From: Chryseobacterium sp. Leaf405
Lineage (GTDB): Bacteria; Bacteroidota; Bacteroidia; Flavobacteriales; Weeksellaceae
Assembly (NCBI RefSeq): GCF_001425355.1
Contig: NZ_LMQN01000015.1
Location: 109,862-173,861, forward strand
Length of the DNA stretch: 64,000 nucleotides
Direction: 5' to 3'
The position numbers and the translations under genes were made by a program. Positions within the stretch are counted from its first letter, which is position 1, and every line of letters begins with the position of its first letter. Of the stretch, positions 1-7,923 are shown piece by piece. The notes under the pieces are model-generated. The model was not told the origin of the DNA and made no database searches. It was given only the letters and a program-made list of their open reading frames with translations.

Positions 1-1
1 T

Positions 2-91
2 GTGATGAAAGATGAAAATCTAATCGAAAATGCTCAGGAAATGGATTATCCGTACTCTATAATGGAAAAGACGGTCAAATTGACCACTTAA
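2..91 (+). pseudogene. Open reading fragment cut by the IS21 left end
   Basis: The window opens inside an open frame that reads MKDENLIENAQEMDYPYS and then runs into the IS left end, where it stops at 89-91. It has the AT-rich look of the gene to the right of the IS. It may be the upstream half of that gene or an unrelated gene end. The two halves do not join in frame by simple removal of the IS, and no target duplication is visible, so the link is unproven. Confidence 0.3.
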
Positions 92-190
92 TTTCGGAGT
101 AAATTGACCACTAATTTCGGAGCAAAGTGACCACCACTTTCCGGTCCAAAATGACCACCTGTTATCTGGGTTATATTTGAGATAAAAACG

Positions 191-336
191 ACTTGATTTT
201 TTCATGATGTTAGCGTCATACATTCGTTAAAAAAAGCGGATTATGGCAAATAAAATAACAGACACTTGATTTTTTCATGATGTTAGCGTCATACATTCGT
301 TAAAAAAAGCGGATTATGGCAAATAAAATAACAGAC
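191..336 (+). repeat. Perfect 73-bp tandem duplication at the istA start
   Basis: Bases 191-263 are repeated exactly at 264-336. The unit contains the region upstream of istA, its ATG and the codons for MANKITD. In the first copy the ATG at 243 opens a short frame of eight codons ending at TGA 267-269. The second copy at 316 opens full-length istA. The duplication thus places a mini-ORF and a second copy of the translation start in front of the transposase. Confidence 0.95.
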
Positions 337-1869
337 ATGAGTAAAATTAGAAAAGTCATAAAATTCTACAGTACTGGAAAGAGCAAGTTATTTATAAGTA
401 GCTATTTATCCCTTTCCAGAAATACCGTTAAAAAATACATCTCATTATATGAGATCCTGGGCTTAAACCTTGACGCGATCAATGCCAAGACAGACGCCGA
501 GCTGGAACTTTTGTTTTCCAATACCACCGTCCAGTCCATCAGCCCCAAACTACAATCCCTGTACGATTTTTTTCCCAAGATGGAACGTGAGCTCAAAAAG
601 GTAGGTGTCACGGTAAATCATATGTGGGAGCAGTATCTTGTACTGTATCCTGATGGTTTTCAGAGTTCACAGTTCCGGCATCATTACAAGATCTGGGGCA
701 AGCGTGTGAACCCGGTGATGCATATGAATCACAAATCCGGTGATAAGATGTATGTCGATTATGCAGGAAAGACACTCTCCATTATTGATAAAGAAAGCGG
801 GGAGCTTAAAGAAGTTCAGTTTTTTGTAGCCATATTGGGAGCCAGCCAGTACACGTATGCTGAAGCCTCTATGAGTCAGCAAAAGGAAGATTTTGTACGA
901 TCTGTAGAAAATGCCATCCGCTTTTTTGAAGGCACACCGGCAGCGATCGTTCCTGATAATTTAAAATCCGCAGTGATCAAAAGCAGCCGTTTTGAACCCA
1001 CCATCAATGAGACCCTGGCCGATCTGGCCGAACATTATGAAACGACCATCCTGCCTGCCAGGGCTTACAAGCCGAGAGATAAATCCTTAGTAGAGGGCGC
1101 GGTCAAGATCCTGTACAGAAGGATCTACGCCAACCTTCAACAGGGAGCCTGCGGTCTGGATGAACTAAATAGTGAGATATGGGATCTGTTGGACTCTCAT
1201 AACAAACGCAAGCTCACAGGACGTCCTTACTCCCGGTATGAGCTGTTCTTAGAGGACGAGAAGCAGCAGCTGCGCCCACTGCCTGAGCATCGTTTTGAGA
1301 TCAGGTACCAATCCTTTGCAACCGTGATGCAGAATGGGCACGTACAGTTGAGCCATGACAAGAACTACTACAGTGTTCCATATCAGTATATCAAGAAGAA
1401 GATCAAGATCCTATACACATCTTCCACCGTAGAGATCTACTACAAATACAACAGGATCGCAATGCACAGACGCAATTACAAGCCTTATGTCTACACAACC
1501 ATTACAGAACATTTAGCCAGTACCCACCAGTTCGTTGCCGGATGGAGTGCTTCCCGCTTTATCGATTGGGCTAACAGTATTGATACCGCAGTGGGAGAAT
1601 ATATCCTCCAAATTATCGACAGTCGGAATCATCCCGAGCAGGCTTACAAAAGCTGCCTGGGGATACTGAACTTCGAAAAAAAAGTAGGAAGAGAACGATT
1701 GATAAATGCCTGTAAACGGGCATTGGATTTTAAGATCTACAGCTTTAAGACCGTACAGAAGATATTGGAGAACAATCTGGATCAGATGATCGATCCGGAA
1801 AAAGAAGAAAGTCCAGTATTGAAAGTGTCAACTTCGATGACACCCGCAATCTCGACCGTAATCTGGTAA
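316..1869 (+). CDS. istA: IS21-family transposase IstA
   Basis: Transposase of the IS21 family, which catalyses strand transfer together with the ATPase IstB. The N-terminus has a helix-turn-helix (about residues 25-45, SLSRNTVKKYI). The rve-type catalytic core shows D148 (YVDYAG), D214 (VPDNLK) and E260 (LVEGAVK), so the DDE triad is intact. The C-terminal half carries the usual beta-rich domain. The last residues after about 495 (PVLKVSTSMTPAIS) are not IstA-like: they read an istB segment in the wrong frame, so the true C-terminus was lost in the deletion that also removed the istB start. The stop overlaps the istB ATG (TAATG). The start at 316 lies in the second copy of the tandem duplication; 337 is an alternative. 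Confidence 0.9.
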   Translation: MANKITDMSKIRKVIKFYSTGKSKLFISSYLSLSRNTVKKYISLYEILGLNLDAINAKTDAELELLFSNTTVQSISPKLQSLYDFFPKMERELKKVGVTVNHMWEQYLVLYPDGFQSSQFRHHYKIWGKRVNPVMHMNHKSGDKMYVDYAGKTLSIIDKESGELKEVQFFVAILGASQYTYAEASMSQQKEDFVRSVENAIRFFEGTPAAIVPDNLKSAVIKSSRFEPTINETLADLAEHYETTILPARAYKPRDKSLVEGAVKILYRRIYANLQQGACGLDELNSEIWDLLDSHNKRKLTGRPYSRYELFLEDEKQQLRPLPEHRFEIRYQSFATVMQNGHVQLSHDKNYYSVPYQYIKKKIKILYTSSTVEIYYKYNRIAMHRRNYKPYVYTTITEHLASTHQFVAGWSASRFIDWANSIDTAVGEYILQIIDSRNHPEQAYKSCLGILNFEKKVGRERLINACKRALDFKIYSFKTVQKILENNLDQMIDPEKEESPVLKVSTSMTPAISTVIW

Positions 1870-2348
1870 TGCGTCTTGCAGGATGTGAGTTCGTAGAGAA
1901 AAATGAGAATATCCTGATCACAGGAAGTACAGGCGTGGGTAAAAGTTATCTGGGAACTGCGTTGGGTTATCAAGCCTGTATCGAAGGCTTCAAGGTCAAC
2001 TATTTTAATACTTCCAAACTGTTTGCCAAATTAAAAATGGCAAAAGCAGACGGATCATACCTGCGGGAACTAGCAAAAATACAAAGACAGGATGTGATCA
2101 TCCTTGATGATTTTGGTCTTCAGGCTTTGGACAGTGCCAACAGGATAACCCTGTTGGAGATCATAGAAGACCGTCACAACAACGGATCCATCATTGTAAC
2201 ATCGCAGATCCCGGTGCAGGGATGGTATGATATTATTGGTGAAAAGACCATCGCTGATGCTATTCTGGACAGACTTATCCATCAGTCTCACCGACTAGAA
2301 CTTCAGGGGGAATCTATGAGAAAGAAGAGAGGAGTTAACAGGGAGTAA
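1869..2348 (+). pseudogene. istB: IstB-type AAA+ ATPase, 5'-truncated
   Basis: IstB is the AAA+ helper that selects targets for IstA; full-length members have roughly 240-260 residues. Here only 159 follow the ATG, beginning MRLAGCEFVEKNENILITG. The Walker A GSTGVGKS and Walker B VIILDDFG are present. In the same frame upstream of the ATG (1812-1868) the sequence still reads ESVNFDDTRNLDRNLV, the segment that normally precedes it inside IstB. The frame then merges into istA. This shows that the first 80-90 codons are gone through a deletion rather than a mis-called start. The protein probably lacks the N-terminal IstA/DNA-contact domain. Confidence 0.85.
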
Positions 2349-2444
2349 TTAATTATTATATTTGCAAGAGTTTTTATCAAAATTAAGGGTGGTCAATTTA
2401 AACCGAAATTACCTGGTCACTTTGAATTGGAATTGGGTGGTCAA

Positions 2445-3899
2445 TATCACTGGAATTTACACTCTATAAATGATGATGATCTTAAAAAACCTACAATTAA
2501 AGATATTGCTGAGAATATAATTGCAAGAGAAATACATATTCAGGAAGAGGGCATTGAGTTTAATAGCATCTTATTTTTACCTAAAAAACAATATAATTTC
2601 GAACTAGAAGGTTGGAGATTCAATAGTTTAATCATTGGAGCGTCAAATAATTTATCGATTGATGGAATTATTATTGAATTAGATGGCTTGCATGGACATC
2701 ATTATACTGATGAAAGTTACTTTTTGTCAATGCTGAATAATAATGGAAACTTAAATTTCACAGGTGAGATTCGTCCATTAATTTCAATTGATCGAAAATC
2801 AATAATATCATATCCTGATGAGTGTAATGTCTTGGCAGAGAAAATTATGCAAACATATACTAATCAAATCATTGATATTGCTGTTGAGCATATTATATCG
2901 GAGCTTTTTTTTAATGATAGAGATGCTTTAGAAGATATATGTGATTATTTTCTTTCAAAGATTAATTTGGAAAAAGGATATAAATTATTCATTGATAAAA
3001 TACGCCATAGTGATATTGGAGATTGTGATTTAGGTAGTTTGAATAATGCAATTGATGAACCACTAACTATCCGAAGCTTTTTAGATGCCGAAATAGTTAG
3101 ATTTAAAACACTAAATTTTTCAAATTATAATCGGTTTGTAAAATATCTTCTAAAATATAAATTTGATAATTCGTCGAAAATAGATGTTGAGGATAATATT
3201 ATAATAATTTATACAGATAGGTCAAATGAAAATGATCGTGAAAATAACGAATCTATTGATGATGTTGCTGGATTGGGAGATCTAGCTTATAAAACGACTT
3301 TATGGAACCCATTTAATTCTGATTATGATATCATAACAAATTTATATCCATTATTACCTTCAAAATTATACAATCTTTTAGACTATGCTGAAGTCAAGGC
3401 ACCAGCACTAAAAAAGTTTGTGCCTTATAGATATAGTTCTTTAATGGATGTTTTTTCTTTAAACCCATTTTCCGTTACTATTAATATGGAAATAGATAAT
3501 GAAAGATTATATTCAAAAGAAGTATTTCAAATGTATAATTTAAAGAATACTAGTGGGGCTATGTCTTTTAGCGAGATAATTAATGAAAATGAACTGCAAA
3601 AAATTGTTTTAATGGTTTTTGTATCCCCTCACCCAATAAATAATGAGCAGAAAATAGCTATTGATTACTATAAAGATAGGGATCCTGATTATGTTAAAGG
3701 TATTGTGGAAGGATGGAGTATATTATTCACAACTGTTGAAAAACAGAATTTTGTAATATTACCTGGGAAGGTGAGTAGAGATGAACTTGTTGATAAATTA
3801 AGTCAGGAATTTTGGGATGAATATGATGAGTTTGAATTTATATTTACAGATGGATCAGTTATGAAAAAAATAACATTAGTAACTGATGATATATTATAA
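2445..3899 (+). pseudogene. C-terminal remnant of a large AT-rich gene of unknown function, truncated by IS21
   Basis: An open frame emerges from the IS right end and runs about 485 codons to TAA at 3897-3899. The only in-frame starts at the front (TTG 2427) lie inside the IS, so the native 5' end is missing. The protein is acidic and rich in Asn, Ile and Asp. Visible segments are a beta-rich opening (GWRFNSLIIGASNN, IDGIIIELDGLHGHHYT) and the stretch GEIRPLISIDRKSI. The latter resembles segments of large Hsp90-like-ATPase proteins found in defence-type loci. I cannot confirm that match, and no ATPase motif is present in the part left. Codon use is far more AT-rich than in the housekeeping genes, which suggests transfer. 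Confidence 0.6.
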
Positions 3900-3901
3900 A
3901 A

Positions 3902-3937
3902 GGGTCCGTCTCACAACTAGTGTAAACGGACTTTTTT
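3902..3937 (+). terminator. Rho-independent terminator after the truncated gene
   Basis: GTCCGT pairs with ACGGAC, with an inner CAC/GTG pairing, and is followed by a run of six T. It starts directly after the stop codon at 3899. Confidence 0.6.
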
Positions 3938-4548
3938 ACGTTTTTTATCGACCCTCACTGATGGAGAATGGTTTTCGTACAATGGGATCTTAACCCATAT
4001 CATAGAGTTATGAGACTAACTTTTTTTAAATGCAAATAAATTGTAAATATCTAAATAGGCACATGTATAGCTTGTGCCTTGATAACTTTAAAAAATAAAT
4101 TATTATATAGGAATGCATATTTTTGGCAAATATATATCTTCCCATTTACCCCACATCCTAAATTTGGTATAAAAACTACCCCTTATGTCATATCTTAAAA
4201 TTTTTGTAGCGTGTCGGGTGTGTATCTACTATACGGATTTCGTACCCCGTCAGCGAGGTTTTTTTCCAACCGCCCCCTATCAAAGATTTTTGTTTTTTGA
4301 AGGCTGTTTTTGTTTTCCTGCGCTCTGAGTTGTTAAAAAGTTTTTAACAGACGTTGATATTTTGGTTAAAAACTACTGTAAACACTTGTGTTTATGGGCT
4401 TTTTATTGTATATTTATACATCTTTACAAGCTAGTTTTAGCCTTGTGTCTTTGGGTACAAGGTTCAATATAAAACAAAAATGCCTAGAAGTATTGGCGTA
4501 CTGCTAGGCGAATCAATAAATTTTAAATCACGCTTAAAACTTATTAAC
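3938..4548. other. Long gene-free segment before ardA
   Basis: No coding frame of note. The segment has poly-T stretches, a short palindrome TTAAAAAGTTTTTAA near 4335, and TTTGGGTACAA at 4450-4460, which recurs twice between ardA and the tmRNA. It is probably the control region of ardA and part of an island end. No RNA gene recognised. Confidence 0.5.
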
Positions 4549-5079
4549 ATGACAAATTTACGAAATTGTCTTGATACTGCGAGTATCTATGTAGGAACGT
4601 ACACTAAGTATAACAATTCAAGCCTTTACGGCAAATGGTTAAATCTCGGCGGAGATTATTCGGATTATGAAGATCTTTTAAAAACAATGCGAAAACTACA
4701 CAGAGATGAATCAGACCCAGAGTTCATGCTACAAGATTATGAAGGGTGCGAACTGTTTGAAAAACTCGGATTAATTGGTGAGTGTTATTTGTCGTCTGAT
4801 ATTTACGAAATAGCACAACAAATAGATGATTCTGGGCACGATCTCGAAGTTTTTATAGCTTGTATTGATTGTTTAGGAAAAATGGATTTCCAAAGCTTGT
4901 ATGAATATGTAAACAATTCTTATTACGGCGAATTTTCTAGTGATGAAGATTTCGTACAATGGCTTTATGAAGATGATACTTTTAATATTCCTAATTGGGT
5001 TGTGATTGATTGGAGCGCAACCGCACGGAGCATAATGTATGATTATTTTGAGAGTAACGGACATTATTTTAAATCGTAA
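4549..5079 (+). CDS. ardA: ArdA-type antirestriction protein
   Basis: ArdA proteins are acidic DNA mimics that bind and block type I restriction-modification enzymes, letting incoming mobile DNA escape restriction. The product has 176 residues, near the usual 165-170, and is very acidic. Recognisable ArdA segments are ASIYVGTYTKYNNSSLYGKW at the start, HRDESDPEFMLQDYEG in the middle, and the acidic FSSDEDFVQWLYEDD near the end. An upstream ATG at 4480 would add 23 residues that do not look like the family, so the ATG at 4549 is preferred. The gene stands alone between TTTGGGTACAA repeats, next to the tmRNA 3' end. This context fits cargo of an integrated element. No restriction genes are visible in the window. 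Confidence 0.85.
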   Translation: MTNLRNCLDTASIYVGTYTKYNNSSLYGKWLNLGGDYSDYEDLLKTMRKLHRDESDPEFMLQDYEGCELFEKLGLIGECYLSSDIYEIAQQIDDSGHDLEVFIACIDCLGKMDFQSLYEYVNNSYYGEFSSDEDFVQWLYEDDTFNIPNWVVIDWSATARSIMYDYFESNGHYFKS

Positions 5080-5172
5080 TATATTTGCATCATTATAATA
5101 ACTTATTGTATTGTTAAAATTCAAATAAGTTTAATTAAATTCAAACAGATTTAGAAAAGTACATTTCAAAAA

Positions 5173-5195
5173 TTTGGGTACAATTTTGGGTACAA
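5173..5195. repeat. Two direct copies of TTTGGGTACAA near the tmRNA 3' end
   Basis: TTTGGGTACAA at 5173-5183 and 5185-5195, spaced 12 bp. A third copy is at 4450-4460 on the far side of ardA. Short repeats of this sort next to an integration site are typical of integrase arm-type binding sites. That role is inferred; no integrase gene lies in the window. Confidence 0.5.
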
Positions 5196-5262
5196 AAACA
5201 AAAAAGAGAAAATGCAACTATTTAAAATTCAATAATTTACAAATTCTCTTTGGCTTAAAAAG

Positions 5263-5658
5263 TGGAGTTGGAGGGATTCGAACCCTCGTCCAAACAAGCA
5301 ATACATAAGATTTCTACATGCTTATTCTGCTATTGGTTTTCGACTGGAGGCAGAGAGCAGACACCCAACTTTCAGCTTATCTTCTGAGGTTTTCGAATTT
5401 TAGCCGAAGCAACTAAAATCTTATTTCTACATTCCTATATCTCAGAATCAAACGCCGTAGAACGGAGCATTTGTGAGACATCTTGCTTCCTTACTATCTT
5501 CGGGAAAGCGCTTGATCCTACTATGATTCGGATTAAGCTGCAAGAGCGAACTCTTCGTTGCCAGTTAAAATTTTGTAGCAAGGGATTAAAGAGATCGCGC
5601 TACGGTTCTCTGCATGCTTACTTACCCATTGATCTTGCTGTCGAAACCAGTCAACCCC
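5263..5658 (-). ncRNA. ssrA: tmRNA (ssrA)
   Basis: Transfer-messenger RNA, which rescues stalled ribosomes and tags the nascent chain for proteolysis. On the minus strand the 5' end is GGGGUUGACUGG at 5658 and the 3' end has a T-arm GGUUCGAAUCCC and acceptor CAACUCC-A ending at 5263. The two acceptor strands pair over 7 bp with one G-U. The tag frame reads GNEEFALAA followed by UAA at about 5535-5570, starting at a GGC resume codon. CCA is not encoded (CUU follows the discriminator A). Length is 396 nt, normal for the family. The gene's 3' end faces the mobile region on the left, the side where elements insert. Confidence 0.95.
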
Positions 5659-5674
5659 ATGAATAAAGTGAGTG

Positions 5675-5682
5675 CAAATATA
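5675..5682 (-). promoter_or_regulatory. Promoter -7 element of tmRNA
   Basis: On the minus strand TATATTTG matches TAnnTTTG and lies 16 nt before the tmRNA 5' end. No matching -33 box is seen at the usual distance. Confidence 0.6.
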
Positions 5683-5843
5683 CAAATATTATTTAAATAC
5701 CGTTAATATTGCCTGTGTTCTTGGTTAATTAAATCGATGTTGTTGTGAATGGGAATATACTAGAAAAGAATTAGTAGTTTTTATAGTAATGATGATTGGT
5801 AATTTTTGCTTTATAGTGAAATGTTGATTTGTTTAAATAAAAT

Positions 5844-5874
5844 TTTGCGGTTTAGTAAATAATGATTACTTTTG
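5844..5874 (+). promoter_or_regulatory. Promoter of rpsU
   Basis: TTTG at 5844-5847, 19 nt, then TACTTTTG at 5867-5874: a full Bacteroidota primary-sigma promoter. The predicted start is about 15-17 nt before the rpsU ATG. Confidence 0.8.
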
Positions 5875-5897
5875 CAATCCAAAATGAGATGTAATAT

Positions 5898-6095
5898 ATG
5901 TTAATAATTCCAGTAAAAGATGGTGAATCCATCGACAGAGCACTAAAGAAATATAAAAGAAAATTTGATAAAACAGGTACAGTTCGTCAATTAAGATCTA
6001 GACAAGCGTTTATTAAGCCTTCTGTAACTTTAAGACAAGCAAGATTGAAAGCTTCTTATAAGCAAAGAAATCTTAGCAAAGAAGAACAGGCTTAA
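5898..6095 (+). CDS. rpsU: 30S ribosomal protein S21
   Basis: Small basic subunit of the 30S ribosome that in Bacteroidota lies close to the anti-Shine-Dalgarno end of 16S rRNA. The 65-residue product begins MLIIPVKDGESIDRALKKYK and has the basic stretch VRQLRSRQAF in the middle, as in the family. It has its own promoter at 5844-5874 and is followed by a terminator at 6119-6160, so it can be expressed apart from xerC and hpf downstream. The order rpsU, xerC, hpf is usual in flavobacteria. Confidence 0.95.
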   Translation: MLIIPVKDGESIDRALKKYKRKFDKTGTVRQLRSRQAFIKPSVTLRQARLKASYKQRNLSKEEQA

Positions 6096-6118
6096 GAAAT
6101 TTTCTTAACCACATACTA

Positions 6119-6165
6119 ATTCACTCTTTAAATAGTTTATATTTGAAGAGTGAATTTTTGTTTTT
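6119..6165 (+). terminator. Terminator between rpsU and xerC
   Basis: ATTCACTCTT (6119-6128) pairs with AAGAGTGAAT (6146-6155), followed by T-rich sequence. It sits only 10 bp before the xerC start, so it probably attenuates rather than isolates xerC. Confidence 0.75.
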
Positions 6166-6174
6166 ATACAATAT

Positions 6175-7065
6175 ATGATGCTTGACAAATTTCTAGAATA
6201 TTTACAATTCGAAAAGAGGTATTCGCCTCACACAATTACAAGTTACAGAAAAGATCTTGAAGATTTTTCTCATTTTTACCTCGAAACAGAATCTTCCGAA
6301 GATATTTCCCAGGCAGATAAAAAGATTATCCGAAATTTTATTGTCAATTTAAGCGAAAACGGCATTTCCAAAAGAAGTATCAATAGGAAATTGTCATCTC
6401 TCCGCAGTTTTTATCTTTTCCTTTTGCGTTTGGGTGAAATTCAAGTTTCACCGACAGAAAATATTTCTTCATTGAAATTTTATCCCGAAAAACAGATTCC
6501 GATGTCTGAAGAAGAAATGCAAAAGCTTAATGATGAGGTTTTTGCTCAGGTTACCGATGTTTTGGAAAAATGCATCATGGAAGTGCTTTACCAGACCGGA
6601 ATCCGTAAAGCTGAGCTTTGTGGTATGACTTTTGAGAATGTTAATTTAGGCGGAAACGAGCTGAAGATAATAGGGAAAGGGAATAAAGAAAGGTATGTTC
6701 CTGTTTCTGAAAATCTGTCAAATCTGCTTAGAAGTTATTTGGAAATAAGGAAACCGCAGACAGAATATAAATCATATTTTTTTGTCAACAGTAAAGGAAA
6801 AAAACTGACTGAAAAATTTGTCTATATGGTGGTTAATAAGTACCTTAGTCTTGTAACAACAAAAGAAAAAAGAAGTCCTCATATCCTTCGTCATAGCTTT
6901 GCTACTCACGTTTTGGACAATGGGGCCGAGATTTCTAAAGTGAAAAAAATATTAGGGCATTCAAGTCTTGCAAGTACCCAAGTCTATACAAATGCTAATA
7001 TAGAACAATTGAAAAAAGTGTTTAATCAGGCTCATCCAAGAGCATCAAAAAAAGAAGAATTATGA
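6175..7065 (+). CDS. xerC: Tyrosine recombinase XerC
   Basis: Site-specific recombinase that resolves chromosome dimers at dif, with a XerD-type partner. The 296-residue product has an N-terminal SAM-like DNA-binding domain (about 1-95) and the catalytic domain with R144 (TGIRKAE), K168 (GKGNKE), H236 and R239 (HILRHSF), H262 (LGHSS) and the nucleophile Y271 (QVYTNA). All catalytic residues are present. ATG 6175 and ATG 6178 are both possible starts. Its stop overlaps the hpf start by 4 nt, so the two are cotranslated. Its place between rpsU and hpf marks it as the housekeeping copy, not the integrase of the nearby island. Confidence 0.9.
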   Translation: MMLDKFLEYLQFEKRYSPHTITSYRKDLEDFSHFYLETESSEDISQADKKIIRNFIVNLSENGISKRSINRKLSSLRSFYLFLLRLGEIQVSPTENISSLKFYPEKQIPMSEEEMQKLNDEVFAQVTDVLEKCIMEVLYQTGIRKAELCGMTFENVNLGGNELKIIGKGNKERYVPVSENLSNLLRSYLEIRKPQTEYKSYFFVNSKGKKLTEKFVYMVVNKYLSLVTTKEKRSPHILRHSFATHVLDNGAEISKVKKILGHSSLASTQVYTNANIEQLKKVFNQAHPRASKKEEL

Positions 7066-7352
7066 AGATTACAGTACAGTCAATTGGTTTAACACCACAC
7101 GAACCATTAGAATCACACATCGAGAAAAAAGTGAGTAAATTGGAAACTTTTTATGACAAAATTCAGGAGTGTAAAATATTTTTAAAAGTAGAAAATAACT
7201 CTGATAGAGCAAACAAAACTGCAGAGCTTATTTTAGCTGTTCCAGGTGATGATATCGTAGTAAAGAAGACAAGTGCGACTTTTGAAGAAAGTTTGGATAT
7301 GTGCGTGGATACTGCTAAAAAGCTACTAATCAAGAAGAAAGAACTTGCTTAA
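7062..7352 (+). CDS. hpf: Ribosome hibernation-promoting factor, HPF/RaiA family (short form)
   Basis: Binds the decoding region of the 30S subunit and silences ribosomes in stationary phase. The product has 96 residues, the short form without the dimerisation tail of long HPF. It begins MKITVQSIGLTPHEPLESHI and has the basic helix segment near the end (VDTAKKLLIKKKE). It overlaps xerC by 4 nt (ATGA). The tRNA operon promoter follows directly. Confidence 0.9.
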   Translation: MKITVQSIGLTPHEPLESHIEKKVSKLETFYDKIQECKIFLKVENNSDRANKTAELILAVPGDDIVVKKTSATFEESLDMCVDTAKKLLIKKKELA

Positions 7353-7381
7353 AAAAAAAGATAAAAAAAGTCATTAAAAAA

Positions 7382-7413
7382 TTTGAGAATTCAAAAAAAC
7401 CGTTCTATATTTG
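7382..7413 (+). promoter_or_regulatory. Promoter of the four-tRNA operon
   Basis: TTTG at 7382-7385, 20 nt, TATATTTG at 7406-7413. It lies 52 nt before the first tRNA and is one of the best promoter matches in the window. Confidence 0.8.
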
Positions 7414-7464
7414 CACTCGCAAAAAGGGATCAGTGTTCTTTTGAATTCTTTGTTTTTTTAAATT

Positions 7465-7538
7465 GCTTCCATAGCTCAGCTGGCCAGAGCACGTGATTTG
7501 TAATCTCGGGGTCGTGGGTTCGAATCCCTCTGGAAGCT
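7465..7538 (+). tRNA. tRNA-Thr (TGT)
   Basis: Cloverleaf with acceptor GCTTCCA/TGGAAGC, anticodon loop TTTGTAA giving anticodon TGT, and T-arm GTGGGTTCGAATCCCTC. CCA is not encoded. First gene of a four-tRNA transcript. Confidence 0.95.
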
Positions 7539-7558
7539 CAATTTAATATAAAATATCT

Positions 7559-7639
7559 GGGGAGATTCCAGAGTGGCTAAATGGGACTGACTGTAACTCA
7601 GTTGCTTCGGCTTCGTAGGTTCGAATCCTGCTCTCCCCA
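7559..7639 (+). tRNA. tRNA-Tyr (GTA)
   Basis: Acceptor GGGGAGA/TCTCCCC, anticodon loop CTGTAAC giving GTA, and a long class II variable arm (GCTTCGGC). CCA not encoded. Confidence 0.95.
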
Positions 7640-7699
7640 CATTTTATATTAAAAAAAAGTGTTGCGAGTTTTAAGATCAATGATTTTGGAAACAAAATT

Positions 7700-7772
7700 G
7701 CGGAAGTAGCTCAGTTGGTAGAGCGTCAGCCTTCCAAGCTGAATGTCGCGAGTTCGACCCTCGTCTTCCGCT
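7700..7772 (+). tRNA. tRNA-Gly (TCC)
   Basis: Acceptor GCGGAAG/CTTCCGC, anticodon loop CTTCCAA giving TCC, T-arm GAGTTCGACCCTC. CCA not encoded. Confidence 0.95.
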
Positions 7773-7815
7773 CAACAAAAATCACACTATATTTAGCGTG
7801 ATTTTTTTGTTTAAG

Positions 7816-7887
7816 GCCGACTTAGCTCAGCGGTAGAGTGCTTCCTTGGTAAGGAAGAGGTCACGGGTTCAAGTCCCGTAGTTGGCT
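7816..7887 (+). tRNA. tRNA-Thr (GGT)
   Basis: Acceptor GCCGACT/AGTTGGC, anticodon loop TTGGTAA giving GGT, T-arm CGGGTTCAAGTCCCG. CCA not encoded. Last tRNA of the operon; a terminator follows after 8 bp. Confidence 0.95.
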
Positions 7888-7895
7888 CTCAATTC

Positions 7896-7923
7896 AATCC
7901 CGATTTCTTCGGGATTTTTTTTT
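7896..7923 (+). terminator. Terminator of the tRNA operon
   Basis: AATCCCGA pairs with TCGGGATT around a 5-nt loop, followed by nine T. Confidence 0.9.

Larger units (their letters stand above)
81..2443 (+). mobile_element. IS21-family insertion sequence, internally damaged
   Basis: The ends carry the multiple terminal repeats typical of IS21. On the left, TGACCAC occurs at 81, 105, 128 and 152. On the right, its complement GTGGTCA occurs at 2389 and 2437, with a one-base variant at 2413. The spacing is 23-24 bp on both sides. The outermost repeats set the boundaries. Between them lie istA and a shortened istB. Base composition of the two genes is visibly richer in GC than the flanks. No clear target-site duplication can be seen (AAAT on the left, ATAT on the right). 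The element is probably immobile on its own because istB has lost its 5' part. Confidence 0.85.

Noticed and set aside
5263..5658. Possible tRNA-like gene with T-arm at 5263-5300 only
   Set aside because: The acceptor partner lies almost 400 nt away and a tag frame is between, so this is the tmRNA 3' domain, not a tRNA.
6175..7065. xerC as the integrase of the neighbouring island
   Set aside because: It lies on the far side of the tmRNA, between rpsU and hpf in the normal flavobacterial order, and overlaps hpf; it is the housekeeping recombinase.
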